IMG/VR virus record: IMGVR_UViG_3300023174_000056
Span: 62,001 to 126,000 of that record
Reading direction: 5' to 3' (one strand)
DNA from: a virus
DNA length: 64,000 bases
The translations under genes were made by a program, and so were the position numbers. The notes beneath the pieces are model-generated. The model searched no databases, was not told the DNA's origin, and saw only the letters and a program-made list of their open reading frames with translations. Position 1 is the first letter of the stretch, and each line of letters opens with the position of its first letter. Shown one piece after another: positions 8,896 through 16,238 of this stretch.

Positions 8896-10170
8896 TTATC
8901 CTACAAATATTAAGTTTGGAACATACGCCTGAGTTTTATTGGCATCTTCCATCATTTTAGCGCTTTCTTCATTTATTTTAACATAAGTCATATCAGCTAA
9001 TAAAGTTTTTAGCTCCTCACGAAGCTCTCTTTGTTCTTCTTTACCTTCTGATATCAGTTTATCACCATTTAAAGTTACACTTTCGCCTGGAATTGGGATT
9101 GAACCAAACTTACTACGTATCTGACCAAGCATTTCTTTGCAAAGCGCTAGTGCAAAACGGCGAATCCATTGCTTTCCTATGCTGTTGATCTTATCATATG
9201 GTAAATTTTGAAAAGGCACCGAGTTCATGTTGTTAATTCCATTAACTCCACTTGTTGAATTTGGTGTGCTTTCTGTCCAAGCGTCAGTTGGGACTATAAA
9301 TTCAACCCAAAATTGCTGTGGGCTTGATGCATTTGGTACTGGAAATATTCGTAATTGATTATTTCTTATTTGGAATGACCAATCAGATACTCTTGTTTTA
9401 ATTGCATCCTCATAAGCCATAGCTTGTAACTTATTTTGCCACGCTGGGATAATTTCAAAAGTGCTATCATCTGCATATTGACCATATGTGCTTAAGTTAC
9501 CAACAACGTTAAGACCGCCAAAGTAGCCATAAAAGTTCCATGAAGCACCAGCAGTCTTGTAATAAACTTTTTTTATTGCTATTCTTTTATTACCAATATT
9601 CCATCCATTTGCTTCGCTTGCTCCACTAATAATACTTTGTAGGTCGTAGTCCTGCTGGGAAGGAATCATCGCAAATGAAGCTGAATAGACTGGCTCTGTG
9701 CCATTTGTCAGTGTTTCATTGGCAACGTAATTTGCAATATTTTTAGCATAAACAAACGACATTTTAGGAAATGCAAGATTTGCATTTGTTAAATCTTGGT
9801 CAGAACCCGATAATTGACCATCATTATTAAATGTGCCAGTTGTTTGTCCTAAAATAAAAGGTAAAGCATTTTTACTTTGATGCAAATTAATTAAATAAGA
9901 GTATTCTAAAGTTGCTTCTTCGTAAGCGGCATAAACGTTTCCTTCAACTAATTCAATATCAAGTACGTCACCGCCTAATTTCTTATATACGTGTGCTACT
10001 TCTTCAACCGCACCAGATTTAAACATACTTATCTGATCGTTTGACCAGTAATCTGTATTTAAATAAATTGCAAATGGTAAATTATTTGGGGTTACATTTT
10101 GTACATTACCAGTTGGCGGTAATATAACTTTACTCATTTGTGATACAGGGCTAAAAGCTGGTAGAGACAT
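8896..10170 (-). CDS. Neck adaptor protein (gp13-like)
   Basis: 424 residues. The first half alternates polar beta segments and NWNIGNKRIAIKKVYYKTAGASWNFYGYFGG; the C-terminal part is helical, with WIRRFALALCKEMLGQIRSKFGSIPIPG and a Lys/Glu-rich helix including ELREELKTLLADM. The combination of an adaptor-like helical region and placement between capsid genes and the sheath matches the gp13 neck adaptor that binds the portal after packaging. It is longer than T4 gp13 (309). It is preceded by its own terminator/promoter pair (10229-10259, 10197-10205) and an AGAGG site, so it starts the neck-tail transcription unit. Confidence 0.65.
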   Translation of the reverse strand: MSLPAFSPVSQMSKVILPPTGNVQNVTPNNLPFAIYLNTDYWSNDQISMFKSGAVEEVAHVYKKLGGDVLDIELVEGNVYAAYEEATLEYSYLINLHQSKNALPFILGQTTGTFNNDGQLSGSDQDLTNANLAFPKMSFVYAKNIANYVANETLTNGTEPVYSASFAMIPSQQDYDLQSIISGASEANGWNIGNKRIAIKKVYYKTAGASWNFYGYFGGLNVVGNLSTYGQYADDSTFEIIPAWQNKLQAMAYEDAIKTRVSDWSFQIRNNQLRIFPVPNASSPQQFWVEFIVPTDAWTESTPNSTSGVNGINNMNSVPFQNLPYDKINSIGKQWIRRFALALCKEMLGQIRSKFGSIPIPGESVTLNGDKLISEGKEEQRELREELKTLLADMTYVKINEESAKMMEDANKTQAYVPNLIFVG

Positions 10171-10196
10171 TATTTTTTTCCTCTAATAATCATAAA

Positions 10197-10205
10197 TTAA
10201 ATAGT
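10197..10205 (-). promoter_or_regulatory. Promoter-like motif ACTATTTAA upstream of gp13-like gene
   Basis: Minus-strand ACTATTTAA, 27 bases before the neck gene ATG and directly after terminator 10229-10259. Confidence 0.45.
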
Positions 10206-10228
10206 TTTCTCGGAAATTTAAAGCAAAT

Positions 10229-10259
10229 AAAAACCCCGCCAATCTCTCGAAAGGCGGGG
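10229..10259 (-). terminator. Rho-independent terminator after tagged gene 10281-10682
   Basis: GC stem CCCCGCC / GGCGGGG (10234-10240, 10253-10259) followed on the minus strand by TTTTT. Lies 22 bases past the stop of the tagged 133-residue gene. Confidence 0.9.
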
Positions 10260-10280
10260 ATGATAAATTATGATTTTATT

Positions 10281-10682
10281 TTATTCTTCGCTCTTATCAA
10301 TATATTTTCCAACTTCGGCAGAGGCTTTCTTTCTAGCGTCTTTAACGAAATCTCTAGCTGCTTGCTCTGTTTCAAAAGGTCCATATGCATCGCTATATCC
10401 CAATGAATCAACGTGATCAACATAAAAACCTTTTTTCATTAAATCAGTTCTGTGAGCAGTACGAGCGGTCTTGTTTAAAGTCCCAGTATTCACATTTAAT
10501 TGTCTAATTTGCCATCTACCTTTATCTAATTCACTATCTGGATCTTGTGGCTCTGGAGTTCCCCCAGCTGGTGTTTTTTGGCTAAAGCGTCTTAATTGTT
10601 GTCTTTGTTTTGTTCCTAACGTATCTACTTCTTCAATTGCTTCTTTAATAAGTTCTCTTAAAAATTGTTTTGTAACTTTCAT
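10281..10682 (-). CDS. Small protein with capsid-targeting-like N-terminal tag
   Basis: 133 residues, function not recognised. The first 19 residues, MKVTKQFLRELIKEAIEEV, form a charged amphipathic helix nearly identical to the start of the 19318-19839 product, while the rest of the two proteins is unrelated. The body is polar and contains RTDLMKKGFYVDHVDSLGYSDAYGPFETEQAARDFVKDARKK, a small SPOR/DUF-like alpha-beta pattern with a conserved YGPFET turn. It forms its own transcription unit directly after the major capsid gene, with terminators on both sides and a strong GAAGGAG site. By analogy with T4 internal proteins I infer a protein packed inside the prohead; see findings. Confidence 0.6.
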   Translation of the reverse strand: MKVTKQFLRELIKEAIEEVDTLGTKQRQQLRRFSQKTPAGGTPEPQDPDSELDKGRWQIRQLNVNTGTLNKTARTAHRTDLMKKGFYVDHVDSLGYSDAYGPFETEQAARDFVKDARKKASAEVGKYIDKSEE

Positions 10683-10711
10683 ATTACTTCTCCTTCAAAT
10701 AAAATTATAAC

Positions 10712-10720
10712 ATAAATAGA
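10712..10720 (-). promoter_or_regulatory. Promoter-like motif TCTATTTAT upstream of tagged gene
   Basis: Minus-strand TCTATTTAT (one mismatch), 30 bases before the ATG at 10682 and after terminator 10758-10791. Confidence 0.45.
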
Positions 10721-10757
10721 TGTTTGATTTACAAACTGAACTTTTTAGTTTTTTAAC

Positions 10758-10791
10758 AAAAACAAAACCCCTCAAGTTTTCACAAGAGGGG
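10758..10791 (-). terminator. Rho-independent terminator after the major capsid gene
   Basis: Stem CCCCTC / GAGGGG (10768-10773, 10786-10791), then TTTTGTTTTT on the minus strand. Lies about 35 bases past the capsid stop codon. Confidence 0.85.
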
Positions 10792-10824
10792 CGGTTTTTC
10801 AACCTTTAATTTGTTTAGCTAAGA

Positions 10825-12621
10825 TTAGCCTAATAGATCTTGTACAACAACTAAGCCGTACATGTCTGGGCGAACCATTGCCTTACCATAACGAGTCATA
10901 ACAGCCTTACGTGGTACGAAGGTGTTTGGATCGAAGATGGTTGGTGTTGATTGTAGTGGTACGTATGGAGCATAGACGTAGCCGCTTTCTAGGAAGCTAC
11001 CGCCCTTACGACCGACTAGGATTACGTTACGGTGGAAGTATGGGTGAACGATAACATCCCACTTCTTGTTTAGATCGCCAGTCTTTACTGCACCAACTGT
11101 GCCTTTTTCTGCATCGGCAGTTACTGATGCACGGAATCCGCTGGTGAATTCAAGAATGTTTGCAACTTCTGGTCCGCAAACTAGGAAGTTTGCGCCACCA
11201 CGTAATGTCTTACGGTGGATATTTGCTGAAACATCGTTGATGGTTTCAACTAGGGTTTCGTACCACATGCTTACGTTACCAGTGAAGTCTGGTGGAGCAG
11301 CGTAGTTAGCTAATACGTTACCAGCAATATCTAGGCCGGTATCACGGTTTACGAACTTACCTGGACGGCGTGACCAGTACTTAACGCCAGCAGTTTGTCC
11401 CTTGACTAGATCGTTTAGAATTTCTTGGTCAATTTCTAGACCAATTTGTTCTGACAACATTGAAGTTAATTCAACTTCAGCGTCTAGGTTGTGGTAAGCG
11501 TTTAGATCTTGGCCTAATTCTGGGGTCCAAGCAGCCTTTAGCTTACGGGTACGAGCAGTGATTGAGAATGAATCAACTTTTAGTTCAATTTCTGGAATTG
11601 CTGCTGAACCTTCAAATGTCCAAGGAGTTGCACCAACAATTGCACCTAATGCTGAGTCACCAACTGTTGACAAATTGTCTTTGATTGGGTATGATAGAAC
11701 TAAGTGGGTCTTGCCACTTAGGATAGCTGTTTTAGCAGCATCGCCACCTGAAGCTACAACGAATTGTAGAGCTGGTGTTCCGTCTAATGAACCGCTTTGA
11801 ACAACTTTAGCTAAACGACGAATTAGTTTTGTTCCAGTTCCAGCTAATGCAGCACCACCAGCGTAATCACCGGCTGCTGAACCTGCTGAAGCCGTTGTGG
11901 CAACTGCTGAAAGAGCGAATACGTCTTGAACAGCTAGTAAACCACCAAATGCTAGGTCGCTTATTCTTACTTCTAATACTGAGGCTGATACAACTGATGA
12001 GTCATTTAATAGATCTGCATCAAAGCGTACCAATTTCTTTTGTGCATCTGTTGCAGCTGCAACGCCGAAAGCTGCAAGTTCTGCTACGCTTCCTGTTGCA
12101 ATTGATTGGTAATAACGTGATGTGTTATAACCATTTGCCATGTTGTAGAAACCTTTTTCAGCATATTCTACACCATCTACACGTACACCACCAGTGATTT
12201 GAACGCCCAAACGATCACCAAAGAATGATGATGAAACTACGAAAGGACGGTTATCACCTTCAGCTGCGTTACCAATTGATGTACCACGGCGGAAGTCCAT
12301 GAAGAATACTAGACCGCTTGGTAGTGACATTGGTTGTACTGAAACTAGATCGTTAGCGATCAAGCCAGCAAATACACGACGGACGATTGGGAACGCAACA
12401 GCGGCAAAGCCTTGTACGTCACCACCAGCCATTGTGGTTGATTCTTTTAGTAGTTCTTTGGCTTGGTTCTCTAATAGAACTGCCATTGTTGATTTTTGGC
12501 GAGCTGATTTTAGACCTTCTAATAGTCCTGATTTTTCCCACTTGGAAACAACTGCTTCGGTTTCCTTTAACATATTGCGTTCAACGACGCCTTCTGTTAG
12601 TCTTTCTAATACGTTAGCCAT
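10825..12621 (-). CDS. 23: Major capsid protein (gp23-like)
   Basis: 598 residues, T4 gp23 being 521. After a charged helical N-terminus (about residues 1-60) comes AFPIVRRVFAGLIANDLVSVQPMSLPSGLVFFMDF, the highly conserved gp23 start of the HK97-fold region. The C-terminus has the expected PYVPLQSTPTIFDPNTFVPRKAVMTRYGKAMVRPDMYG block. A likely prohead-protease site is LKE/S at residue 60, just before the conserved core, as in gp23 maturation. Codon use is visibly less AT-rich than in most neighbours, which suits a very abundant protein. It has a strong AGGAG site, follows the scaffold gene and is closed by a terminator. Confidence 0.95.
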   Translation of the reverse strand: MANVLERLTEGVVERNMLKETEAVVSKWEKSGLLEGLKSARQKSTMAVLLENQAKELLKESTTMAGGDVQGFAAVAFPIVRRVFAGLIANDLVSVQPMSLPSGLVFFMDFRRGTSIGNAAEGDNRPFVVSSSFFGDRLGVQITGGVRVDGVEYAEKGFYNMANGYNTSRYYQSIATGSVAELAAFGVAAATDAQKKLVRFDADLLNDSSVVSASVLEVRISDLAFGGLLAVQDVFALSAVATTASAGSAAGDYAGGAALAGTGTKLIRRLAKVVQSGSLDGTPALQFVVASGGDAAKTAILSGKTHLVLSYPIKDNLSTVGDSALGAIVGATPWTFEGSAAIPEIELKVDSFSITARTRKLKAAWTPELGQDLNAYHNLDAEVELTSMLSEQIGLEIDQEILNDLVKGQTAGVKYWSRRPGKFVNRDTGLDIAGNVLANYAAPPDFTGNVSMWYETLVETINDVSANIHRKTLRGGANFLVCGPEVANILEFTSGFRASVTADAEKGTVGAVKTGDLNKKWDVIVHPYFHRNVILVGRKGGSFLESGYVYAPYVPLQSTPTIFDPNTFVPRKAVMTRYGKAMVRPDMYGLVVVQDLLG

Positions 12622-12644
12622 TTTTATTCTCCTGTGAATAATTT

Positions 12645-14042
12645 TTAAGTTTTGTTTGTAATTCCTGCTAATTTCTTCATTCTTTCAGTAAATGACTCAT
12701 CGGCCACTTGCTGTTTGCGATTTAAGAATGGCGAATTACCACGGTTTAACGCTTCGCTTAGTGATTCTTTTGGCTTTTTCGTTGAAAAAGCCCCTTGCAC
12801 TGTGCTTTGAAGCGTGTTATAGATGGTTTTTGCCTCTAAAACGCTTGTAGATTTGGAAATGTTTTCGACAATTTGTTCTTTTTGTCGCTCATTCAACGAG
12901 GCATTTCCTAATACTTTGTTAGTATATAGTAATTTGGCGTTTGAAATGCTTAATTTTTCAATATTTTCTTTCAAAGTAGCAAAATTTTCTTCGAATTCTA
13001 CCATTTTTTCAATTAATTCTTCGTTTTCTTTTTTGCTTTCTTCTAATTTGGCCTTTAAGTCTGACATTGCGGCTTCTTGTGCTGCTCTTTCTTCTTCTGC
13101 TTTGGCATCTCTTGCAGCAGCTTTTTCAACATCACCGGCAAATTTACGTTCTATTGTTGTTGTACCCATATAACCACGTAATTGACTTTCTGGCTTTAAA
13201 TCTACTTCTAAACGCTCCGCTAATTCAGCTAATTCTTCTTCTGTTATTTGGATATCTTCTTCCATAGATGTAGCACTCATTCTTCCACCAGACAAATTTT
13301 TTCTAGCTGATTTAGAGGCTAAATCGTGGTAGATTGCATCTGCTTCCAAAGCTTTTTTACGTGCGACTTGGACTGCTGGGTCTTCCCCTTGTTCTTGCAA
13401 TTCATCTTCTAGTTCGAGTTCCAATTCTTCTTCGTATTCTTCCATTTCGCCTTCGTGGCTACCTAAATGAATTTTTATAGCTTCTTCTAATTCTTCTTCA
13501 TTAATAGTCCCACCATCTAAAGCATCTGTATGAGTTGCGTCTGATGGCCCTTCGCCACGCTCTTCTAATTCCTCTTCTTCCAATTCTTGTTCTTCATTCC
13601 AGCCTTCAGCTAAAGGCTGTGTTTCTAGGGATGGTTCCTCTTCTGTTGATTGTTCAAGAGGCTCTTCTTCTGGTGATCCTAAAATTGGGTTTTCAACACC
13701 CATCATTGATGATATTTGTTTTTTTAATTGATCAAAATTAATAGTTATAATTTGATCATCATCGCCATCTAAATATGATGCAGGAACTTTCTCAAATGCT
13801 TTTTCTTTATTATCGTCTGCCCCTGTCATCTGTGGGACATCAGCACTAAGTGAAGCATCTGGTGACATCATTGGGTCTGTTTGCATTGCAGCAGTAGACA
13901 TATCTTCTTGCTCTAATAATTTTTCAACAGATTGTTTAAATTCTTTTGAATATTTTTCAATTAAAGCAGATTCTGCATTTTTTATAGCAATTTCTCGAAG
14001 CGCTGCTGCATCTACTATTGCTTGTTCTAACAAATTTGACAT
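12645..14042 (-). CDS. Prohead scaffold / core protein (gp22-like)
   Basis: 465 residues, highly charged. Residues ~105-235 are extremely acidic (runs of Glu such as EEEELEERGEG), and residues ~250-400 are a long coiled coil (AARDAKAEEERAAQEAAMSDLKAKLEESKKENEEL). This composition and the position directly before the major capsid gene identify the internal scaffold, which the gp21 protease degrades on maturation. It is much longer than T4 gp22 (269 residues); the acidic block may stand in for the separate acidic core protein gp67 of T4. It follows promoter-like motif 14083-14091 and a CAGGAG site. Confidence 0.8.
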   Translation of the reverse strand: MSNLLEQAIVDAAALREIAIKNAESALIEKYSKEFKQSVEKLLEQEDMSTAAMQTDPMMSPDASLSADVPQMTGADDNKEKAFEKVPASYLDGDDDQIITINFDQLKKQISSMMGVENPILGSPEEEPLEQSTEEEPSLETQPLAEGWNEEQELEEEELEERGEGPSDATHTDALDGGTINEEELEEAIKIHLGSHEGEMEEYEEELELELEDELQEQGEDPAVQVARKKALEADAIYHDLASKSARKNLSGGRMSATSMEEDIQITEEELAELAERLEVDLKPESQLRGYMGTTTIERKFAGDVEKAAARDAKAEEERAAQEAAMSDLKAKLEESKKENEELIEKMVEFEENFATLKENIEKLSISNAKLLYTNKVLGNASLNERQKEQIVENISKSTSVLEAKTIYNTLQSTVQGAFSTKKPKESLSEALNRGNSPFLNRKQQVADESFTERMKKLAGITNKT

Positions 14043-14082
14043 ATAATTTTACTCCTGTAGACAGGAAAAGGAAACTTTGTAA

Positions 14083-14091
14083 ATAAATAGT
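14083..14091 (-). promoter_or_regulatory. Promoter-like motif ACTATTTAT upstream of scaffold gene
   Basis: Minus-strand ACTATTTAT, 41 bases before the scaffold ATG in the gap after the bS21-like gene. It would drive scaffold and capsid genes together. Confidence 0.5.
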
Positions 14092-14114
14092 GTTTAATGG
14101 TACTAAAGGACTAT

Positions 14115-14423
14115 TTATTCTTTTTTTACAGTTTCTTGTGATTGCTTTGAATAAGCTTTTTTCTTTTTAGTTTTAACGGGACCGTCGCCGTTTAATTCAT
14201 CATTGTATTTTTTTGCATTTCTCTTATATCTTAGCTTTTTTTCTCTAGTGATAATTGATTTTTTTGTGAATCTTCTAGAAAAAGCACTATTATCAGCTAA
14301 AAATTGTAATAAAGAATCCTTACTACATTCTTTTAGAAATTTTTTGATAAGTTGTTCACTAGTCTCATCGGTTGGTCTTACGTGAGGAGGTAATTTTACC
14401 TCTAAGTTTACTGCTCTAGCCAT
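14115..14423 (-). CDS. bS21-like (ribosomal protein S21-like) small basic protein
   Basis: 102 residues from the ATG at 14423, which has an AGGG site seven bases before it; a longer frame to 14480 only overlaps the upstream gene. Residues ~30-75 read KKFLKECSKDSLLQFLADNSAFSRRF, then TKKSIITREKKLRYKRNAKK, resembling the helical and basic part of bacterial bS21 (RRFKR-CEK-G-L-E-RRRE-YEKPT-ERKR-KR-AKK). bS21 homologues are known in marine phages and can join host ribosomes. The tail is Lys-rich. The gene sits between a tagged head-cluster gene and the scaffold gene, so a nucleic-acid-binding head-core role is the main alternative. Confidence 0.5.
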   Translation of the reverse strand: MARAVNLEVKLPPHVRPTDETSEQLIKKFLKECSKDSLLQFLADNSAFSRRFTKKSIITREKKLRYKRNAKKYNDELNGDGPVKTKKKKAYSKQSQETVKKE

Positions 14424-14431
14424 GCTATACC

Positions 14432-14881
14432 CTATTCTTTCTTGCCTTTTCCATTTAAGGCAGTTGTAAAAGTTTTCCAAACTTCTTTATTTTGTCCCAA
14501 TAGCGCAGAAATATCTACGCCCTTTCCTTGAATACCTGGAACTACGGATGCTTCTGGGTTTAATGATTCTGCAATTTGTTCAGGATCATTTTCTGTAGGA
14601 GTTGATCCAGCAAATGGATCAAAACCACCCATTGAAATTTTTTCTAATAAATGCTTTTTTGCTTCTTGAATTTTATTTGGTTTATTCTCTGAAGTTTGTT
14701 TCATGAATTTAACTTCTTTTACCGCATAAGATTCTTCTTCTTTATTTTCTTTTACCATTTCACGTTGTCTTGTCTTAATAGACTCTTCAATAAGCTTATT
14801 TAAACCTTGTTCATAAAGAATCTCAGTTAAGCATTCTTTAATTAGCGGTTTAATTATTTTTTTTAAATTATTTTTATCCAT
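14432..14881 (-). CDS. Head-cluster protein with tag-like N-terminal helix
   Basis: 149 residues, not recognised. The start MDKNNLKKIIKPLIKECLTE is a Lys/Ile-rich amphipathic helix similar in pattern (KxIIKxxIKE) to the tags on three other proteins here. The middle is charged and helical; the C-terminal part contains GGFDPFAGSTPTENDPEQIAE and ends in a basic GKGKKE. It overlaps no recognised domain. Position between fibre-like head-cluster genes and the scaffold gene suggests a prohead core or internal protein (compare T4 gp67/gp68, which lie near the protease gene). Strong AGAGG site. Confidence 0.5.
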   Translation of the reverse strand: MDKNNLKKIIKPLIKECLTEILYEQGLNKLIEESIKTRQREMVKENKEEESYAVKEVKFMKQTSENKPNKIQEAKKHLLEKISMGGFDPFAGSTPTENDPEQIAESLNPEASVVPGIQGKGVDISALLGQNKEVWKTFTTALNGKGKKE

Positions 14882-14889
14882 TATTACCT

Positions 14890-16227
14890 CTAAATAGCTG
14901 TTATAGTATATGGTTCATAATCACTTACATCTCTAATCATCCAAGTATATCCAAATTGGCTTGATGATATAGCTTGTAAGGTTATAAAATTATGTTGGTC
15001 AGTCTCATTTGCATGTGCAATCATACTTGAAAAATCTCTTACTGCATTTGTAATTAAATAACTATGAAATGTATTATTACCAGTTATTTTACCAGTACCA
15101 ATGTAATCTGTATAGCCTCCACTTGAATATGGATTAAATGTTATTTTATGGACCGAGTATTTACCATTTATTGTAAATAACCCATCAGAAGAAGAATAGC
15201 CTACCGGGTCTATGCTTGTTGTTCCTACATAAGTAGCATTAATAAAAGTAAACGTCTTACCAAGCACTAACGAAACTGGCGGTAAATTAATTGACATGCT
15301 CATATCGGAAACGGCATAATCAACACCTTTTAATCTTGGCTCTTGAGCAGTCCAAGGAGAATAGGTTATATTATTATAGTGTGGACTAAAGGAGAAATAT
15401 ATTGTTTTGTCTTCTGCTTGTGGAACATAACTGCTGGTGTTATATAAAAATTTATAACTGTCTAAAGAAGCGGTATTAAACGATAGAGTAACAGTAGAAC
15501 CGCTTCTATAAGTTAATACTTCGCCAGCAGAAACTACGTCGGTTATGTAGTTTTGATTATTATCACCACCGCTATTGCCGTTTACGGCAGCAGCAATTTG
15601 TTCTATGGATATAGTATTATTTCCAACAGAAAAATCTATACCAGCTTCTGTTAAACGGACCTTTGATTGATTGACAGAAAGTTCTATAATGTCGCTGTTA
15701 ATATTATAGCTGCTAGCGGATACATGGCCGATAGCAATAGAAGCGTTCTGCCCTTGTCCTTGACCATCTACGATTGAAGTTCCTAAGAAGTAGCTATCCT
15801 GACCGCCGCCAAATTCAGCAAATGATTGCGTAGTTTGTTGAATACAGTTATCAGCATAACTACCGCTGTCTCCACCGCCATTATCTCCACCATTATTGCC
15901 GCCGTTATCACCACCACCGTTATTACCACCCATAGATGCAAAAACATCCATGCCATTATAATAAATTGTAGCATTTCCATTGATATGCAAACTAGAATCA
16001 TTTAAGCAAATACCAGCAGAGGACGTAAACGGAGCATTTACTGTTATTAAATCAGCAGCGCTGCTTCCTAGAATTACATTATTTTTAAAGTCGGCATTTG
16101 CATAGACATACAAATCATCTACATTTCCATCATTATTTTCTAGTGGAGTTCCAATAGTAAATACATCCTTGGCGGCGGATGCCATATTAAGACCACCAGA
16201 AACTGTTAAAGTAGTTAATATTTTCAT
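14890..16227 (-). CDS. Fibre or decoration-like virion protein with Gly/Asn linker
   Basis: 445 residues. Residues 1-95 begin MKILTTLTVSGGLNMASAAKD and contain VYANADFKNNVILGSSAAD, a beta-repeat style seen in phage fibre proteins. A low-complexity linker of Gly, Asn and Asp spans about residues 99-123. A beta-rich C-terminal region follows (residues ~125-445), including a Ser/Tyr-rich set of strands. No catalytic motif was seen. The gene is in the head cluster between protease and scaffold genes, not near the tail fibre genes, so a capsid-surface decoration is possible. The N-terminus resembles those of the 33178-35640 and 31910-32632 products. Confidence 0.5.
   Translation of the reverse strand: MKILTTLTVSGGLNMASAAKDVFTIGTPLENNDGNVDDLYVYANADFKNNVILGSSAADLITVNAPFTSSAGICLNDSSLHINGNATIYYNGMDVFASMGGNNGGGDNGGNNGGDNGGGDSGSYADNCIQQTTQSFAEFGGGQDSYFLGTSIVDGQGQGQNASIAIGHVSASSYNINSDIIELSVNQSKVRLTEAGIDFSVGNNTISIEQIAAAVNGNSGGDNNQNYITDVVSAGEVLTYRSGSTVTLSFNTASLDSYKFLYNTSSYVPQAEDKTIYFSFSPHYNNITYSPWTAQEPRLKGVDYAVSDMSMSINLPPVSLVLGKTFTFINATYVGTTSIDPVGYSSSDGLFTINGKYSVHKITFNPYSSGGYTDYIGTGKITGNNTFHSYLITNAVRDFSSMIAHANETDQHNFITLQAISSSQFGYTWMIRDVSDYEPYTITAI
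15853..15931 (-). repeat. Gly/Asn/Asp codon repeat encoding a flexible linker
   Basis: Low-complexity run of GGN/AAT/GAT codons inside the 14890-16227 gene. It encodes GGNNGGGDNGGNNGG-type sequence between two beta-rich parts, and is a likely site of length change by slippage. Confidence 0.7.
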
Positions 16228-16238
16228 ATATAAATATC

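Noticed and set aside
14424-14480. Longer start (14480) for the bS21-like gene
   Set aside because: The extension overlaps the end of the upstream gene and has no better ribosome site than the ATG at 14423 with AGGG.
15783-16001. 72-residue minus-strand frame inside the 14890-16227 gene
   Set aside because: Another frame of the Gly/Asn codon repeat; no ribosome site and low-complexity sequence.
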